Assembly: GCA_045221575.1 (NCBI GenBank)
Contig: JBGUWU010000014.1
Coordinates: 1 to 50,686, forward strand
Direction: 5' to 3'
DNA: 50,686 bases
Origin: Scybalousia_A sp045221575
GTDB taxonomy: Bacteria > Bacteroidota > Bacteroidia > Bacteroidales > P3
Shown here: one piece after another, positions 34,828-43,243 of the stretch
How positions within the stretch are numbered: the first letter of the stretch is position 1
Layout of the letters: each line of letters begins with the position of its first letter
Notes under the pieces: model-generated
Told to the model about the DNA's origin: nothing
Database searches by the model: none
Seen by the model: the letters and a program-made list of their open reading frames with translations, nothing else
Made by a program: the position numbers and the translations under genes

Positions 34828-35607
34828 ATGAGAAAAATAAAGACTGAAGAACTAAAAAAGATACAATTAAACATCTTAGATGAAGTAACAATGTTTTGCA
34901 ATAAAAACAATATACGTATGTCATTAGGTTATGGGACTCTATTAGGTGCTGTAAGGCATAAAGGCTACATTCCTTGGGATGATGATATAGATATATTAAT
35001 GCCATATCCTGATTATAAAAGATTTCTTAAAGAATTTGTTGGATACAAAGACAATCTTACAGTTCAATATATGGGTAATGATTCTTCTTATAGATTTACT
35101 TTTGCAAAAGTGTATGATAATCGCACCGTATTACTTGAAAAAACTATTAAAACAGGAGTTTATATAGATATTTACCCTGTTATAGGTTTCCCAAGTAAGA
35201 GAGAAGATTTTGAAGATTTTGTTTTCGCTTTTCGTTCTTTGTATAGACCATTAAAGAAAATGACTTTTAGATATAATTTAAATATTTTTCAACGTCTATT
35301 AATAAAAATAAAACAATTATACATGCCGTCAAGAGAAAGTATAATACAAGGTATAGAGAAAATATATGAACAATACCCTTTTGATAGTGCAGAATATGGC
35401 GGAGTAATACCTTATTATTTTACTTTTAAACGTTATTTGAAAGCAGATATATTTAGAGAATATGCTCCACAAATTTTTGAAGGTAAAGAATATCCTGCTG
35501 TAAAAGATTATGATGCTCTCCTATCAGGAACTTATGGAGATTATATGACTTTACCACCTAAAGAAAAACAAATCACAAAACACATATTTAAAGCTTATTG
35601 GAAATAA
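34828..35607 (+). CDS. LicD-family phosphotransferase
   Basis: 259 residues. The LicD signature LGYGTLLGAVRHKGYIPWDDDIDILM (residues 31-57) contains the nucleotidyltransferase-like GT/DDDID metal-binding residues. LicD enzymes transfer phosphocholine or similar phospho-alcohols onto surface glycans such as LPS or teichoic acid. No licA/B/C choline genes are in the window, so the donor is unknown. It begins the + strand envelope gene run, followed after 16 nt by the M64 peptidase gene. Confidence 0.92.
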   Translation: MRKIKTEELKKIQLNILDEVTMFCNKNNIRMSLGYGTLLGAVRHKGYIPWDDDIDILMPYPDYKRFLKEFVGYKDNLTVQYMGNDSSYRFTFAKVYDNRTVLLEKTIKTGVYIDIYPVIGFPSKREDFEDFVFAFRSLYRPLKKMTFRYNLNIFQRLLIKIKQLYMPSRESIIQGIEKIYEQYPFDSAEYGGVIPYYFTFKRYLKADIFREYAPQIFEGKEYPAVKDYDALLSGTYGDYMTLPPKEKQITKHIFKAYWK

Positions 35608-35623
35608 TATAAAAATAAAAAAT

Positions 35624-36877
35624 ATGAAACGAATATTATATATATGTTTGCTTATCCTTCCTATTTTTGTATTTGCACAATGGGAAGAAAATTTTGAAAA
35701 TGCTTCTTTGCGTATAGATTATTATCATAGTGGTAGGTATCAAATAGATTACTTTACAATACAATCATATCAAAAACTTAATTTCTATTCAGGCTCTCAT
35801 AATTACCTTATAGATAAATCAAATAATGGAGCTTATAAAGTTGCTCTGTTTGATAAAAAGACAAAGAAAATGATATTTTCAAAAGGCTTCTCCACACTCT
35901 TCAATGAATGGCAGAGTAGTGAGCAAGCTAAGAATATGTGTGGAAACTATGAAGAAACTATAATCGTTCCTTATCCAAAGAATGAAGTGGAGATTGTTTT
36001 CTATTCCAGAGATAGTATTAATAATTGGAAAGAGGTTGCTCGGGAAGATTTTAAAGAAGAATTGTTAGTGGAATACGAAGTTGCTTTGTATAATATTATT
36101 CCTCTTCATAAAGTAAATAGAAAGGTAGAAGAAAGAATGGATTTAGTTTTTCTTCCATTAGGTTATACAATAAAAGAGAAAGATAAAATGATGAAAGATC
36201 TAAAAGATTTTTCCAACTATATGTTTATAGAAGAACCGTATAAAAGTAGAGAAGATGTAATAAATATAGAAGCAATAGAGTATTATACCAAAACAAGTGG
36301 AATACCTGGATTGGGAGATAGAAAAGATGAAGAAGGCCCTTTGGGTGTTGCATACAATATGTTTTCTTCTCCACGCTACATTATGACTACAAAACTTTGG
36401 GAACTTAACGACGTGATTAGTCTTTTGCCTTGTGATGCTTTGATAATAATAGTTAATAGTGATGTTTATGGAGGTGGAGGAATATATAATTATTATGCAA
36501 CGTGCTACACAGGAGAAAAAGCAAAGGAAGTCCTTATTCATGAGTTTTCTCATTCTTTTGCTGGCTTAGGTGATGAATATTCAGAAAATGACTCAGACAC
36601 AGGCTTACAACCAATCTATGCAGAACCATATGAAAAGAATATAACAACTCTTGTAGATTTTTCAAATAAATGGGAAGGTATGATAAAGAAAACAACTCCT
36701 ATTCCGACACTAGCGACAAAAGAATATGAAAATGAAGTAGGTGTTTTTGAAGGTGCATCTTATATGTCTAAAGGTTTTTATCGTCCTTATCAACATTGTA
36801 TGATGAGAGACCTTACTCCGTTTTGCCCTGTTTGTGCCAAAGCAATAAATGATATGTTGGATATATACTCAAAATAA
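35624..36877 (+). CDS. IgA-peptidase-type metallopeptidase (M64), secreted
   Basis: 417 residues. Signal peptide MKRILYICLLILPIFVFAQ. Residues 20-160 form an N-terminal beta domain (peptidase M64 N-terminal). The catalytic domain carries His306-Glu307-x-x-His310 in HEFSHSFAGLGDEY, a gluzincin/metzincin-like zinc site with Asp317-Glu318. M64 was named for a Clostridium IgA protease, but Bacteroidetes relatives are common and their substrates are mostly unknown. The C-terminus contains a CMMRDLTPFCPVC cysteine cluster. Confidence 0.93.
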   Translation: MKRILYICLLILPIFVFAQWEENFENASLRIDYYHSGRYQIDYFTIQSYQKLNFYSGSHNYLIDKSNNGAYKVALFDKKTKKMIFSKGFSTLFNEWQSSEQAKNMCGNYEETIIVPYPKNEVEIVFYSRDSINNWKEVAREDFKEELLVEYEVALYNIIPLHKVNRKVEERMDLVFLPLGYTIKEKDKMMKDLKDFSNYMFIEEPYKSREDVINIEAIEYYTKTSGIPGLGDRKDEEGPLGVAYNMFSSPRYIMTTKLWELNDVISLLPCDALIIIVNSDVYGGGGIYNYYATCYTGEKAKEVLIHEFSHSFAGLGDEYSENDSDTGLQPIYAEPYEKNITTLVDFSNKWEGMIKKTTPIPTLATKEYENEVGVFEGASYMSKGFYRPYQHCMMRDLTPFCPVCAKAINDMLDIYSK

Positions 36878-36900
36878 TAAACCAAAAGCTAAGTATCTTT

Positions 36901-36931
36901 TTTGGAATGTTGAAAAAGATTTGTACTTTTG
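36901..36931 (+). promoter_or_regulatory. Full Bacteroidetes promoter for the lipoprotein-GH25 run
   Basis: TTTG (36901-36904), 19-nt spacer, TACTTTTG (36924-36931), 22 nt before the ATG. It supports the ATG 36954 start over the longer frame from 36849. Confidence 0.78.
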
Positions 36932-36953
36932 CAACTCCGATAAGATCATATTT

Positions 36954-37439
36954 ATGAAAAGAATAATATTATACCTTATTATATGTTTTTGTTTTCTTTC
37001 TTGTAATAACAATAGCAGGCAAGGAACTGATACTTCTACAACTAAGTTTGAAGAGGAGAAAATTCCTCTTTTGGCTTCTATGGTTTTGAGTAGAATAGAT
37101 AGAAAAGATACGATATATAACTATGTTGCACACATTTCTTATCCCACAGTTTTAACTACAAGAGATTCTTTAAATATTAAGCCTATCTATAAAGTGTGGC
37201 AAGATGAGTTAAGTGCTTTCGTAGATTCTGTAACATATATCTACAATCATAAACTTCACAAGAAAACAAGCGTACTCTCTTTTGAATTAATCGGAGCTTA
37301 TGAAAAAGACAGTTTAATATATTGTGATTTTGATAGAAAAGTTTATCTTGCGACAATGCATGATACATTAAAAAGCAAAGTTACCGTTGTTTATAATCCT
37401 CAAACTGAAACATATACTACTCAAACCATTATTAAATAA
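36954..37439 (+). CDS. Small lipoprotein, function unknown
   Basis: 161 residues from ATG 36954. Lipobox CFCFLSC, lipidated Cys near residue 16, then NNNSRQGTDTS. The mature part has VLSRIDRKDTIYNYVAHISYPTV and ends as strands (KVTVVYNPQTETYTTQTIIK). I recognise no named family. It has its own consensus promoter and is followed after 4 nt by the GH25 gene, so the two are probably expressed together. Confidence 0.8.
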   Translation: MKRIILYLIICFCFLSCNNNSRQGTDTSTTKFEEEKIPLLASMVLSRIDRKDTIYNYVAHISYPTVLTTRDSLNIKPIYKVWQDELSAFVDSVTYIYNHKLHKKTSVLSFELIGAYEKDSLIYCDFDRKVYLATMHDTLKSKVTVVYNPQTETYTTQTIIK

Positions 37440-37443
37440 GTAA

Positions 37444-38247
37444 ATGGCAAAAAAGAAACGCAAAATATCATTAAAAAAAGTATTTATTCTCCTATCCATA
37501 TTATTGGCTTTAGGAGCTATTTCTTTTGTTGCTTATACTTATGGAATGGATTATTATAAAAAATACTATGCTTGTCCAACTCTTGGAATAGATTATCACA
37601 AATATCCAGTTACGGGTATAGATATTTCTGCTCATCAAGGAGACATAGATTGGAAAGTTTTAAGTGATAATCATATTAGTTTTGTGTTTATGAAAGCAAC
37701 AGAAGGAGAAGATTTTGTTGATAAACGATTCAAAGAAAATCAAAAACAAGCACATGAACACAATATTGTAATGGGAGCCTATCTCTTTTACAAGTTTAAT
37801 AAACCTGGTGATGTGCAAGCAGAGAACTTTATTAATAATGTACAGCTATCTATAAGTGATTTGCCACCTGTTGTAGATTTTGAATTATCTTATGGTAATA
37901 GATTTAGTGAATTTTCTCACGACAAAATTCAAAACCATTTGCTCAGATGTTTATTTGAATTAGAAAAACACTACAAATGCAAACCAATAATCTACACTAA
38001 CGTAGATACATATAATAAATATATAAAAGGTTCTTTTGATGAATATCCATTGTGGCTTTGCAAACTATGTACAGAACCAAAGATGAAGACATGGACATTT
38101 TGGCAATATACTCACAAAGGAATAATAGCAGGCATACAAGGGAATGTTGATATGAATATATTTAATGGTTCATACAACGATTTTGTTAATTATATTTATA
38201 ATAAGACTTCTAAAACCAAAGAAAGTAATGAAAGTTCTTCTTATTGA
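37444..38247 (+). CDS. GH25 lysozyme-type muramidase, membrane-anchored
   Basis: 267 residues: a basic cytoplasmic start (MAKKKRKISLKK), one transmembrane helix (about 14-31), then a GH25 barrel. TGIDISAHQGDIDW gives the first catalytic Asp, VDFELSYGN the Asp-x-Glu pair, and TFWQYTHKGIIAGIQGNVDMNIFNGS the closing motif. It should cleave the MurNAc-GlcNAc bond of peptidoglycan in the periplasm, or act as part of a remodelling or competitor-lysis function. It is coupled to the lipoprotein upstream (4 nt). Its end overlaps the next gene by 20 nt. Confidence 0.92.
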   Translation: MAKKKRKISLKKVFILLSILLALGAISFVAYTYGMDYYKKYYACPTLGIDYHKYPVTGIDISAHQGDIDWKVLSDNHISFVFMKATEGEDFVDKRFKENQKQAHEHNIVMGAYLFYKFNKPGDVQAENFINNVQLSISDLPPVVDFELSYGNRFSEFSHDKIQNHLLRCLFELEKHYKCKPIIYTNVDTYNKYIKGSFDEYPLWLCKLCTEPKMKTWTFWQYTHKGIIAGIQGNVDMNIFNGSYNDFVNYIYNKTSKTKESNESSSY

Positions 38248-39166
38248 TGATATTCACCCTGTGCTTATAGAAAAATTACAAGATAGTAACATCATTGTAG
38301 ATTATCATCCAGAATATAATAGGGAAGATATACTTAGAGAGATAGCACAATACGAAGGTATAGTTGTAAGAAGCAAGATAAAAATAGACGAACAAATAAT
38401 AGATTCAGCGAAGAAACTAAAGTTTATTGCTAGGAGTGGTGCAGGTATGGATAGTATTAATACCGTCTATGCACAACAAAAAGGAATATCTTGTATTAAT
38501 TCTCCTGAAGGAAATAGAGATGCAGTTGGGGAACATGCTTTAGGATTATTACTTTCTTTGTTTAATAAAATAGTTGTAGCAGATAAGGAAGTTAGACAAG
38601 GTTTATGGCAGAGAGAAGAAAATAGAGGTGTAGAAATAAAAGGTAAAACTATAGGTATTATTGGTTATGGTAATATGGGGAAAGAGTTTGCTAAAAGACT
38701 TTGTGGTTTTGATTGTAATGTCTTAGCATACGACAAATATAAATCTAATTTTTCAGACAATTTTGCTAAAGAATCAACCTTGCAAACTTTACAAGAGGAA
38801 TGTGATGTTTTATCTTTGCATGTACCATTGACAGAAGAAACAAAATATATGGTAAATGATGAATTTATATCTAAGTTTAAAAAGCCTTTTTATTTAATAA
38901 ATACTTCTCGTGGTAAGGTTGTTAAACTTTCAAGTCTTATTTTTGCGATAGAAAATAAACAGATACTTGGCTCAGGTTTAGATGTTTTAGAATATGAAAA
39001 CTTTTCTAATGAAATAACTGACAACACTGTTGTCAATAAAGAGCTTCAAAAACTATTTTCTTTTGATAATGTTGTTTTAACTCCACATGTTGCAGGTTGG
39101 ACAAGAGAGTCTTATTATAAACTTTCCTATTTTCTTGCTGAAAAAATATTATCTTCAATAAACTAA
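38228..39166 (+). CDS. D-2-hydroxyacid / 3-phosphoglycerate dehydrogenase-like protein
   Basis: 312 residues from ATG 38228; a longer frame to 38165 overlaps GH25 heavily. NAD-binding GIIGYGNMGKEFAKRL near residue 145. The catalytic triad is likely Arg in NTSRGKVV, Glu in LDVLEYE and His in TPHVAGW. There is no ACT domain, so it is the short form common in Bacteroidetes (KVLLIDDIHPVLIE start). It may supply serine synthesis or reduce another 2-oxoacid. It overlaps GH25 by 20 nt and is followed after 50 nt by the LptF/G gene. Confidence 0.9.
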   Translation: MKVLLIDDIHPVLIEKLQDSNIIVDYHPEYNREDILREIAQYEGIVVRSKIKIDEQIIDSAKKLKFIARSGAGMDSINTVYAQQKGISCINSPEGNRDAVGEHALGLLLSLFNKIVVADKEVRQGLWQREENRGVEIKGKTIGIIGYGNMGKEFAKRLCGFDCNVLAYDKYKSNFSDNFAKESTLQTLQEECDVLSLHVPLTEETKYMVNDEFISKFKKPFYLINTSRGKVVKLSSLIFAIENKQILGSGLDVLEYENFSNEITDNTVVNKELQKLFSFDNVVLTPHVAGWTRESYYKLSYFLAEKILSSIN

Positions 39167-39216
39167 AATCTTTTAAAATAAGTTATATACATAATAAACC
39201 TTAATTCTTTTATTGC

Positions 39217-40638
39217 TTGAAGAAGTTAGATAAATTTATATTGAAATCTTACCTTGGACTAATGTTGCTTACGTTTTCTATAGCAATGTTTGTTCTTATC
39301 TTGCAATTCCTGTGGCAAAAGATGGAATCTCTTATAGGAAAAGGATTAGACACGATGTTTATCATTGAAATGCTTGCTTATGCTTCAGCAACTCTTGTTC
39401 CAATGGCTCTTCCTTTGGCTATATTATTAGCCTCTATAATGACAATGGGTAACTTAGGAGAGAAATATGAACTTGTAGCGATGAAAGCTGCTGGAATTTC
39501 TCTTTGGCGAATACTTTCTCCGTTGATAATTTTTGCATTCTTCATGTCGGTTGTTGCTTTTTTCTTTTCAAATAATGTTATGCCAAAAGCCGAAGAAGAA
39601 CTTAAACTTATGGTTTATGAAATGAAGTCAAAGAAACCTGCTATTAATATCAAACCAAATGAGTTCTATTACGATATAGAAAACTATGTTATTCGTATAG
39701 GTGAAAGTGATAAGAAAACAGGTCTAATGAAAGATATTCTTATTTATGATCATAGTGATAATTTAGGCAATAACAAAGTAATAAAATCTGATAGTGGAAT
39801 AATGAAAAGTATTGATAATGGTAATACTTTGTTATTTGAACTCTATGATGGAGAAAACTTTCAAGAAGATTTAAAAGGAGAAGATTTTATTAAACGGCCA
39901 CTTACCAGAATAGATTTTAAAAAAGAAGTCTTGCGTTTTGATGTGAGCGATTTTTCGTTGCAAGAAGCAGACTCGGATAGATATAAGAACTCATACAAAG
40001 TTATGAACATTGCAAGGTTGTCTAAAGCAATAGATAGTTTGGAAGTAGCTATTGTTAAGGATAAAAACTTTGTACTAAAAACATTGAAAAAAGATTTTTA
40101 TGCAGACAAACAAGGCTTATTAAAAAACTCTAATCACAGAGACTTCTACAAAGATTACGATACATTGTCTAAAGAAAAAAAACTTAATGTAGATGAATAC
40201 GCTTTAAGCAAGCTTGCAAATGTAAGGAGTCATTATCAAAATGTACAAGAGAACTTTAAAGACGACACAGAATATCTTAATAGGCACAAAATAGAATTTC
40301 ATAGGAAGTTTGCTCTTTCTTTGGCGTGTGTTATACTGTTTTTTATAGGAGCTCCTTTGGGTGCAATAATCAAAAAAGGGGGCTTAGGAATGCCGATAGT
40401 AGTATCTGTTATTTCTTTTATAATCTATTATGTTTTGGGAGAAATGGGTAATATGTTAGCACGAAGTGGAACCATAGCGCCTTGGTTTGGTATGTGGGTT
40501 TCTTCTATTGTTTTTCTTCCAATAGGAATTTTCCTTACTATAAAAGCAACTTCTGATGCCAAAATTCTTAGTGCAGAAGAATGGAAACGCAAACTTAATC
40601 TATTATTTAACAAAAACAAGGAAGTAAATGCAAAATAA
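39217..40638 (+). CDS. LptF/LptG-family LPS-transport permease
   Basis: Inner-membrane permease of the LptB2FG exporter that lifts LPS toward the outer membrane. 473 residues: helices at the N-terminus (LGLMLLTFSIAMFVLILQFLW) and at the C-terminal quarter (FALSLACVILFFIGAPLGAIIKKGGLGMP), with a periplasmic beta-jellyroll between and a coiled insertion (about 240-360). The start is TTG: homologues begin [M]KKLDRFILKS, and TTG-AAG-AAG-TTA-GAT fits, with no ATG alternative. The stop overlaps the next glycosyltransferase by 11 nt. LptF versus LptG cannot be decided by eye. Confidence 0.88.
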   Translation: MKKLDKFILKSYLGLMLLTFSIAMFVLILQFLWQKMESLIGKGLDTMFIIEMLAYASATLVPMALPLAILLASIMTMGNLGEKYELVAMKAAGISLWRILSPLIIFAFFMSVVAFFFSNNVMPKAEEELKLMVYEMKSKKPAINIKPNEFYYDIENYVIRIGESDKKTGLMKDILIYDHSDNLGNNKVIKSDSGIMKSIDNGNTLLFELYDGENFQEDLKGEDFIKRPLTRIDFKKEVLRFDVSDFSLQEADSDRYKNSYKVMNIARLSKAIDSLEVAIVKDKNFVLKTLKKDFYADKQGLLKNSNHRDFYKDYDTLSKEKKLNVDEYALSKLANVRSHYQNVQENFKDDTEYLNRHKIEFHRKFALSLACVILFFIGAPLGAIIKKGGLGMPIVVSVISFIIYYVLGEMGNMLARSGTIAPWFGMWVSSIVFLPIGIFLTIKATSDAKILSAEEWKRKLNLLFNKNKEVNAK

Positions 40639-41848
40639 AATAAATATACTTCAATTATGCTATAAACCTCCATATCCTGTTACTGATGGAGGAACTATTG
40701 GAATGCATTCTGTAGGAAAAGGTTTATTAAACAATGGTTGTAACTTAAAGATACTTACTCTGTTTTCAGACAAACATCCTTTTAAGAAAGAACTTCTTCC
40801 CGCTTCTTATTTAGAACGCACGAAAATAGAAGGCGTTTATGTTGATTTAAAGATAAAGATATTAGATGCTTTACTATGCGTGTTTTTAGGCCAGAGCTAT
40901 GTAGTAAAACGTTTTGTAAGTGATGATATGAAACGTCTTATCTTAAAAACCTTAAAGCAAGAAACTTTTGATGTTGTCCAAATAGAAAGTATCATGCTTG
41001 CTCCTTATATTCCTTTGATACGCAAACATTCTAAAGCCAAAATAACTTTTCATTGTCCAAATGTAGAACATCTTATTTGGCAACGAATAATAAAAGGAAC
41101 TCATCTTAACTTTCTTAAGAAATGGTATTTGAAAAATACAGCCCTTAATCTTAAAGTTTTTGAATTAGAACATATAAATGATTTTGATGCAGTCTTTCCC
41201 ACAACAGAAATAGATGCTAATTATTTCAGAGAGAATGGTTGCAAACGTTTATGTGTAGGTATTCCAATTGGTTTTGATAATGTTGAAAAGTTGCCAGATG
41301 TAAGAGAAGAAGAACACTCTCTTTTCCACATAGGGAGTATGGATTGGTTTCCTAATGAACAAGGAATAAAATGGTTCTTAGATGAGGTTTGGGATAAGAT
41401 AAACGCAAGCTTACCAAAGGTTAAACTTGTTCTTGCAGGAAGAAATATGCCTTCGTGGTTAAAGAATGGAAAATGGAAAGGTGTTGATGTTGTTGGGGAA
41501 GTAGATGATAGTATTTTGTTTATGAGTAGTAAGAAGATAATGATTGTTCCTTTGCTTTCAGGTAGTGGTATAAGAATTAAGATATTGGAGGCAATGAGTA
41601 TTGGTAAGGTTGTTGTTGCTTCTTCTATTGCTGCTGAGGGTATAATGTGTGAAAATGGAAAAAACATTATAATAGCCAATACTCCTCAAGAGTTTGTTAA
41701 TGCAATAAAACTCTTAGAAGAAAATCCAGAATATTGCAAGCAAGTAGGAGAAAATGCTTATCAATTAATACGAGAACGTTACGATACTAATTACATTGGT
41801 AAAGAACTTCTTAATTATTATAATCAAATACTTCCAAAAGAAGAATAG
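40628..41848 (+). CDS. Glycosyltransferase family 4-like
   Basis: 406 residues. GT-B fold: N-terminal domain opening ILQLCYKPPYPVTDGGTIGM, C-terminal donor domain with HIGSMDWFPNEQGIKWFLDEV, IMIVPLLSGSGIRIKILEAMSIGKVVVAS (the E-x7-E nucleotide-sugar motif). It transfers an activated sugar to a glycan or lipid in the cytoplasm. It overlaps lptF/G by 11 nt and precedes a second glycosyltransferase by 2 nt, which suggests LPS or surface-glycan assembly. Confidence 0.92.
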   Translation: MQNKINILQLCYKPPYPVTDGGTIGMHSVGKGLLNNGCNLKILTLFSDKHPFKKELLPASYLERTKIEGVYVDLKIKILDALLCVFLGQSYVVKRFVSDDMKRLILKTLKQETFDVVQIESIMLAPYIPLIRKHSKAKITFHCPNVEHLIWQRIIKGTHLNFLKKWYLKNTALNLKVFELEHINDFDAVFPTTEIDANYFRENGCKRLCVGIPIGFDNVEKLPDVREEEHSLFHIGSMDWFPNEQGIKWFLDEVWDKINASLPKVKLVLAGRNMPSWLKNGKWKGVDVVGEVDDSILFMSSKKIMIVPLLSGSGIRIKILEAMSIGKVVVASSIAAEGIMCENGKNIIIANTPQEFVNAIKLLEENPEYCKQVGENAYQLIRERYDTNYIGKELLNYYNQILPKEE

Positions 41849-41850
41849 TA

Positions 41851-43029
41851 ATGAAGATACTTGCAACATTTTGTCGTTTTCCATATCCGTTAGACAAAGG
41901 AGATAAACTGAGGGCTTTTTATCAAATAAAAGAACTCTCAAAGGCAAATGATATATATTTGTTTTGCTTTTCTGCACATTCTCCTAAGCAAGAGCATATT
42001 CAAATACTTCAAAAATATTGCAAGCAAATACATATAGAAAAACTTTCTCTCATATCTCAGATAATTTCTCTTCTTTGCTCATTATTCAAAGGGTTACCTT
42101 TTCAAGTGGCTTTGTTTTCTACCTTTAGAGCTAAGCAAAGTTTCAAGTCTTTTTTCTCAAAGGTAAAACCAGATGTTTCTTACTTCCAATTTGTTCGTAT
42201 GGGAGAGTTCGCTAAGATTATTTCGGGTAAAAAAGTTTTAGATTTTCAAGATTGTTTATCTAAAAATATGGAACGAAGAAAGGAGAATGCAAACTTTGTA
42301 AAAAGAATAGTGTTCTCTTTAGAATCAAAACGTTTGCAAAGATATGAAAACACTATGTTTGATGTCTTTGATTCTACAACAATAATTACCGATACCGATA
42401 GACAACTTATAACTTCTGAACAGAAAAACAAAATACAGATAATAGAAAATGGAGTAGGAGAAGATTTTATTTCTTATGACAAATCCTTCAATAAAGAATA
42501 TGATATTATCTTTTCAGGCAATATGTCTTATTCTCCAAATGTTATGGCTGCGTGTTTTCTCGTTAAAGATATAATGCCTTTGGTTTGGCAGAAGTTACCT
42601 AACTCCACCGTTGTGCTTGCCGGTTCTTCTCCAAGCAAAGAAGTTGAAGCATTGCAAGAAAATAGAGTAGTTGTTACCGGTTGGGTGGAAGACATGAAAG
42701 AATACTATGCAAAAAGCCGTGTATTTATCGCTCCTATGCAAATTGGTACAGGCTTGCAAAACAAACTTCTTGAAGCTATGGCTATAGGCTTACCTTGTAT
42801 TACAACATCTTTGGCAAATAATGCACTTAAATCTCAATCAAATAAAGAAATATTAGTAGCAGATGATAAACAAAGTTTAGCAAACTACATAATAGAACTG
42901 CTATCCGACCAAGAACTATACAATAAAATATCTTTAAATGGCAATAATTTTGTGAAAATAAATTATAGTTGGCAAAATTCTGTGCAAAAACTTAATACCA
43001 TATTCCAACAAATTGTTTCTTTACAATAA
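41851..43029 (+). CDS. Glycosyltransferase, GT4-like (stp1/TIGR03087-like form)
   Basis: 392 residues. Opens ILATFCRFPYPLDKGDKLRAFYQIKELSK, the form seen in the sugar-transferase branch annotated with exosortase systems, but also widespread in Bacteroidetes without them. The donor-binding C-domain has IFSGNMSYSPNVMAACFLVKDI and VFIAPMQIGTGLQNKLLEAMAIGLPCITTS. It lies 2 nt after the first glycosyltransferase and is the end of the + strand envelope run. No exosortase is seen here. Confidence 0.9.
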   Translation: MKILATFCRFPYPLDKGDKLRAFYQIKELSKANDIYLFCFSAHSPKQEHIQILQKYCKQIHIEKLSLISQIISLLCSLFKGLPFQVALFSTFRAKQSFKSFFSKVKPDVSYFQFVRMGEFAKIISGKKVLDFQDCLSKNMERRKENANFVKRIVFSLESKRLQRYENTMFDVFDSTTIITDTDRQLITSEQKNKIQIIENGVGEDFISYDKSFNKEYDIIFSGNMSYSPNVMAACFLVKDIMPLVWQKLPNSTVVLAGSSPSKEVEALQENRVVVTGWVEDMKEYYAKSRVFIAPMQIGTGLQNKLLEAMAIGLPCITTSLANNALKSQSNKEILVADDKQSLANYIIELLSDQELYNKISLNGNNFVKINYSWQNSVQKLNTIFQQIVSLQ

Positions 43030-43139
43030 CACTAATCCGGAATAAGTAAAAAAAAAATATTGATTTTTTCTGGTTTTAGTTTAACAACAATATTGTGCTA
43101 ATGACATTAAAAGTCTAACAAACTTTTTTTGTTTTTTTC

Positions 43140-43170
43140 TTGTGAGGTTAAATAAAAATTTATAAATTTG
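43140..43170 (+). promoter_or_regulatory. Promoter for the giant surface-protein gene
   Basis: TTG (43140-43142), 20-nt spacer, TAAATTTG (43163-43170). The leader to ATG 43244 is 73 nt and A-rich. Confidence 0.65.
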
Positions 43171-43243
43171 CAACCTTATAGTATAGTTAAGAGTATAAGA
43201 ATTATACTTCATAAATAAAAACAAATTAAAACCATTAAGTAAA

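Noticed and set aside
41851..43029. Exosortase/PEP-CTERM system
   Set aside because: Only a glycosyltransferase resembling that association is present; no exosortase or PEP-CTERM protein is seen.
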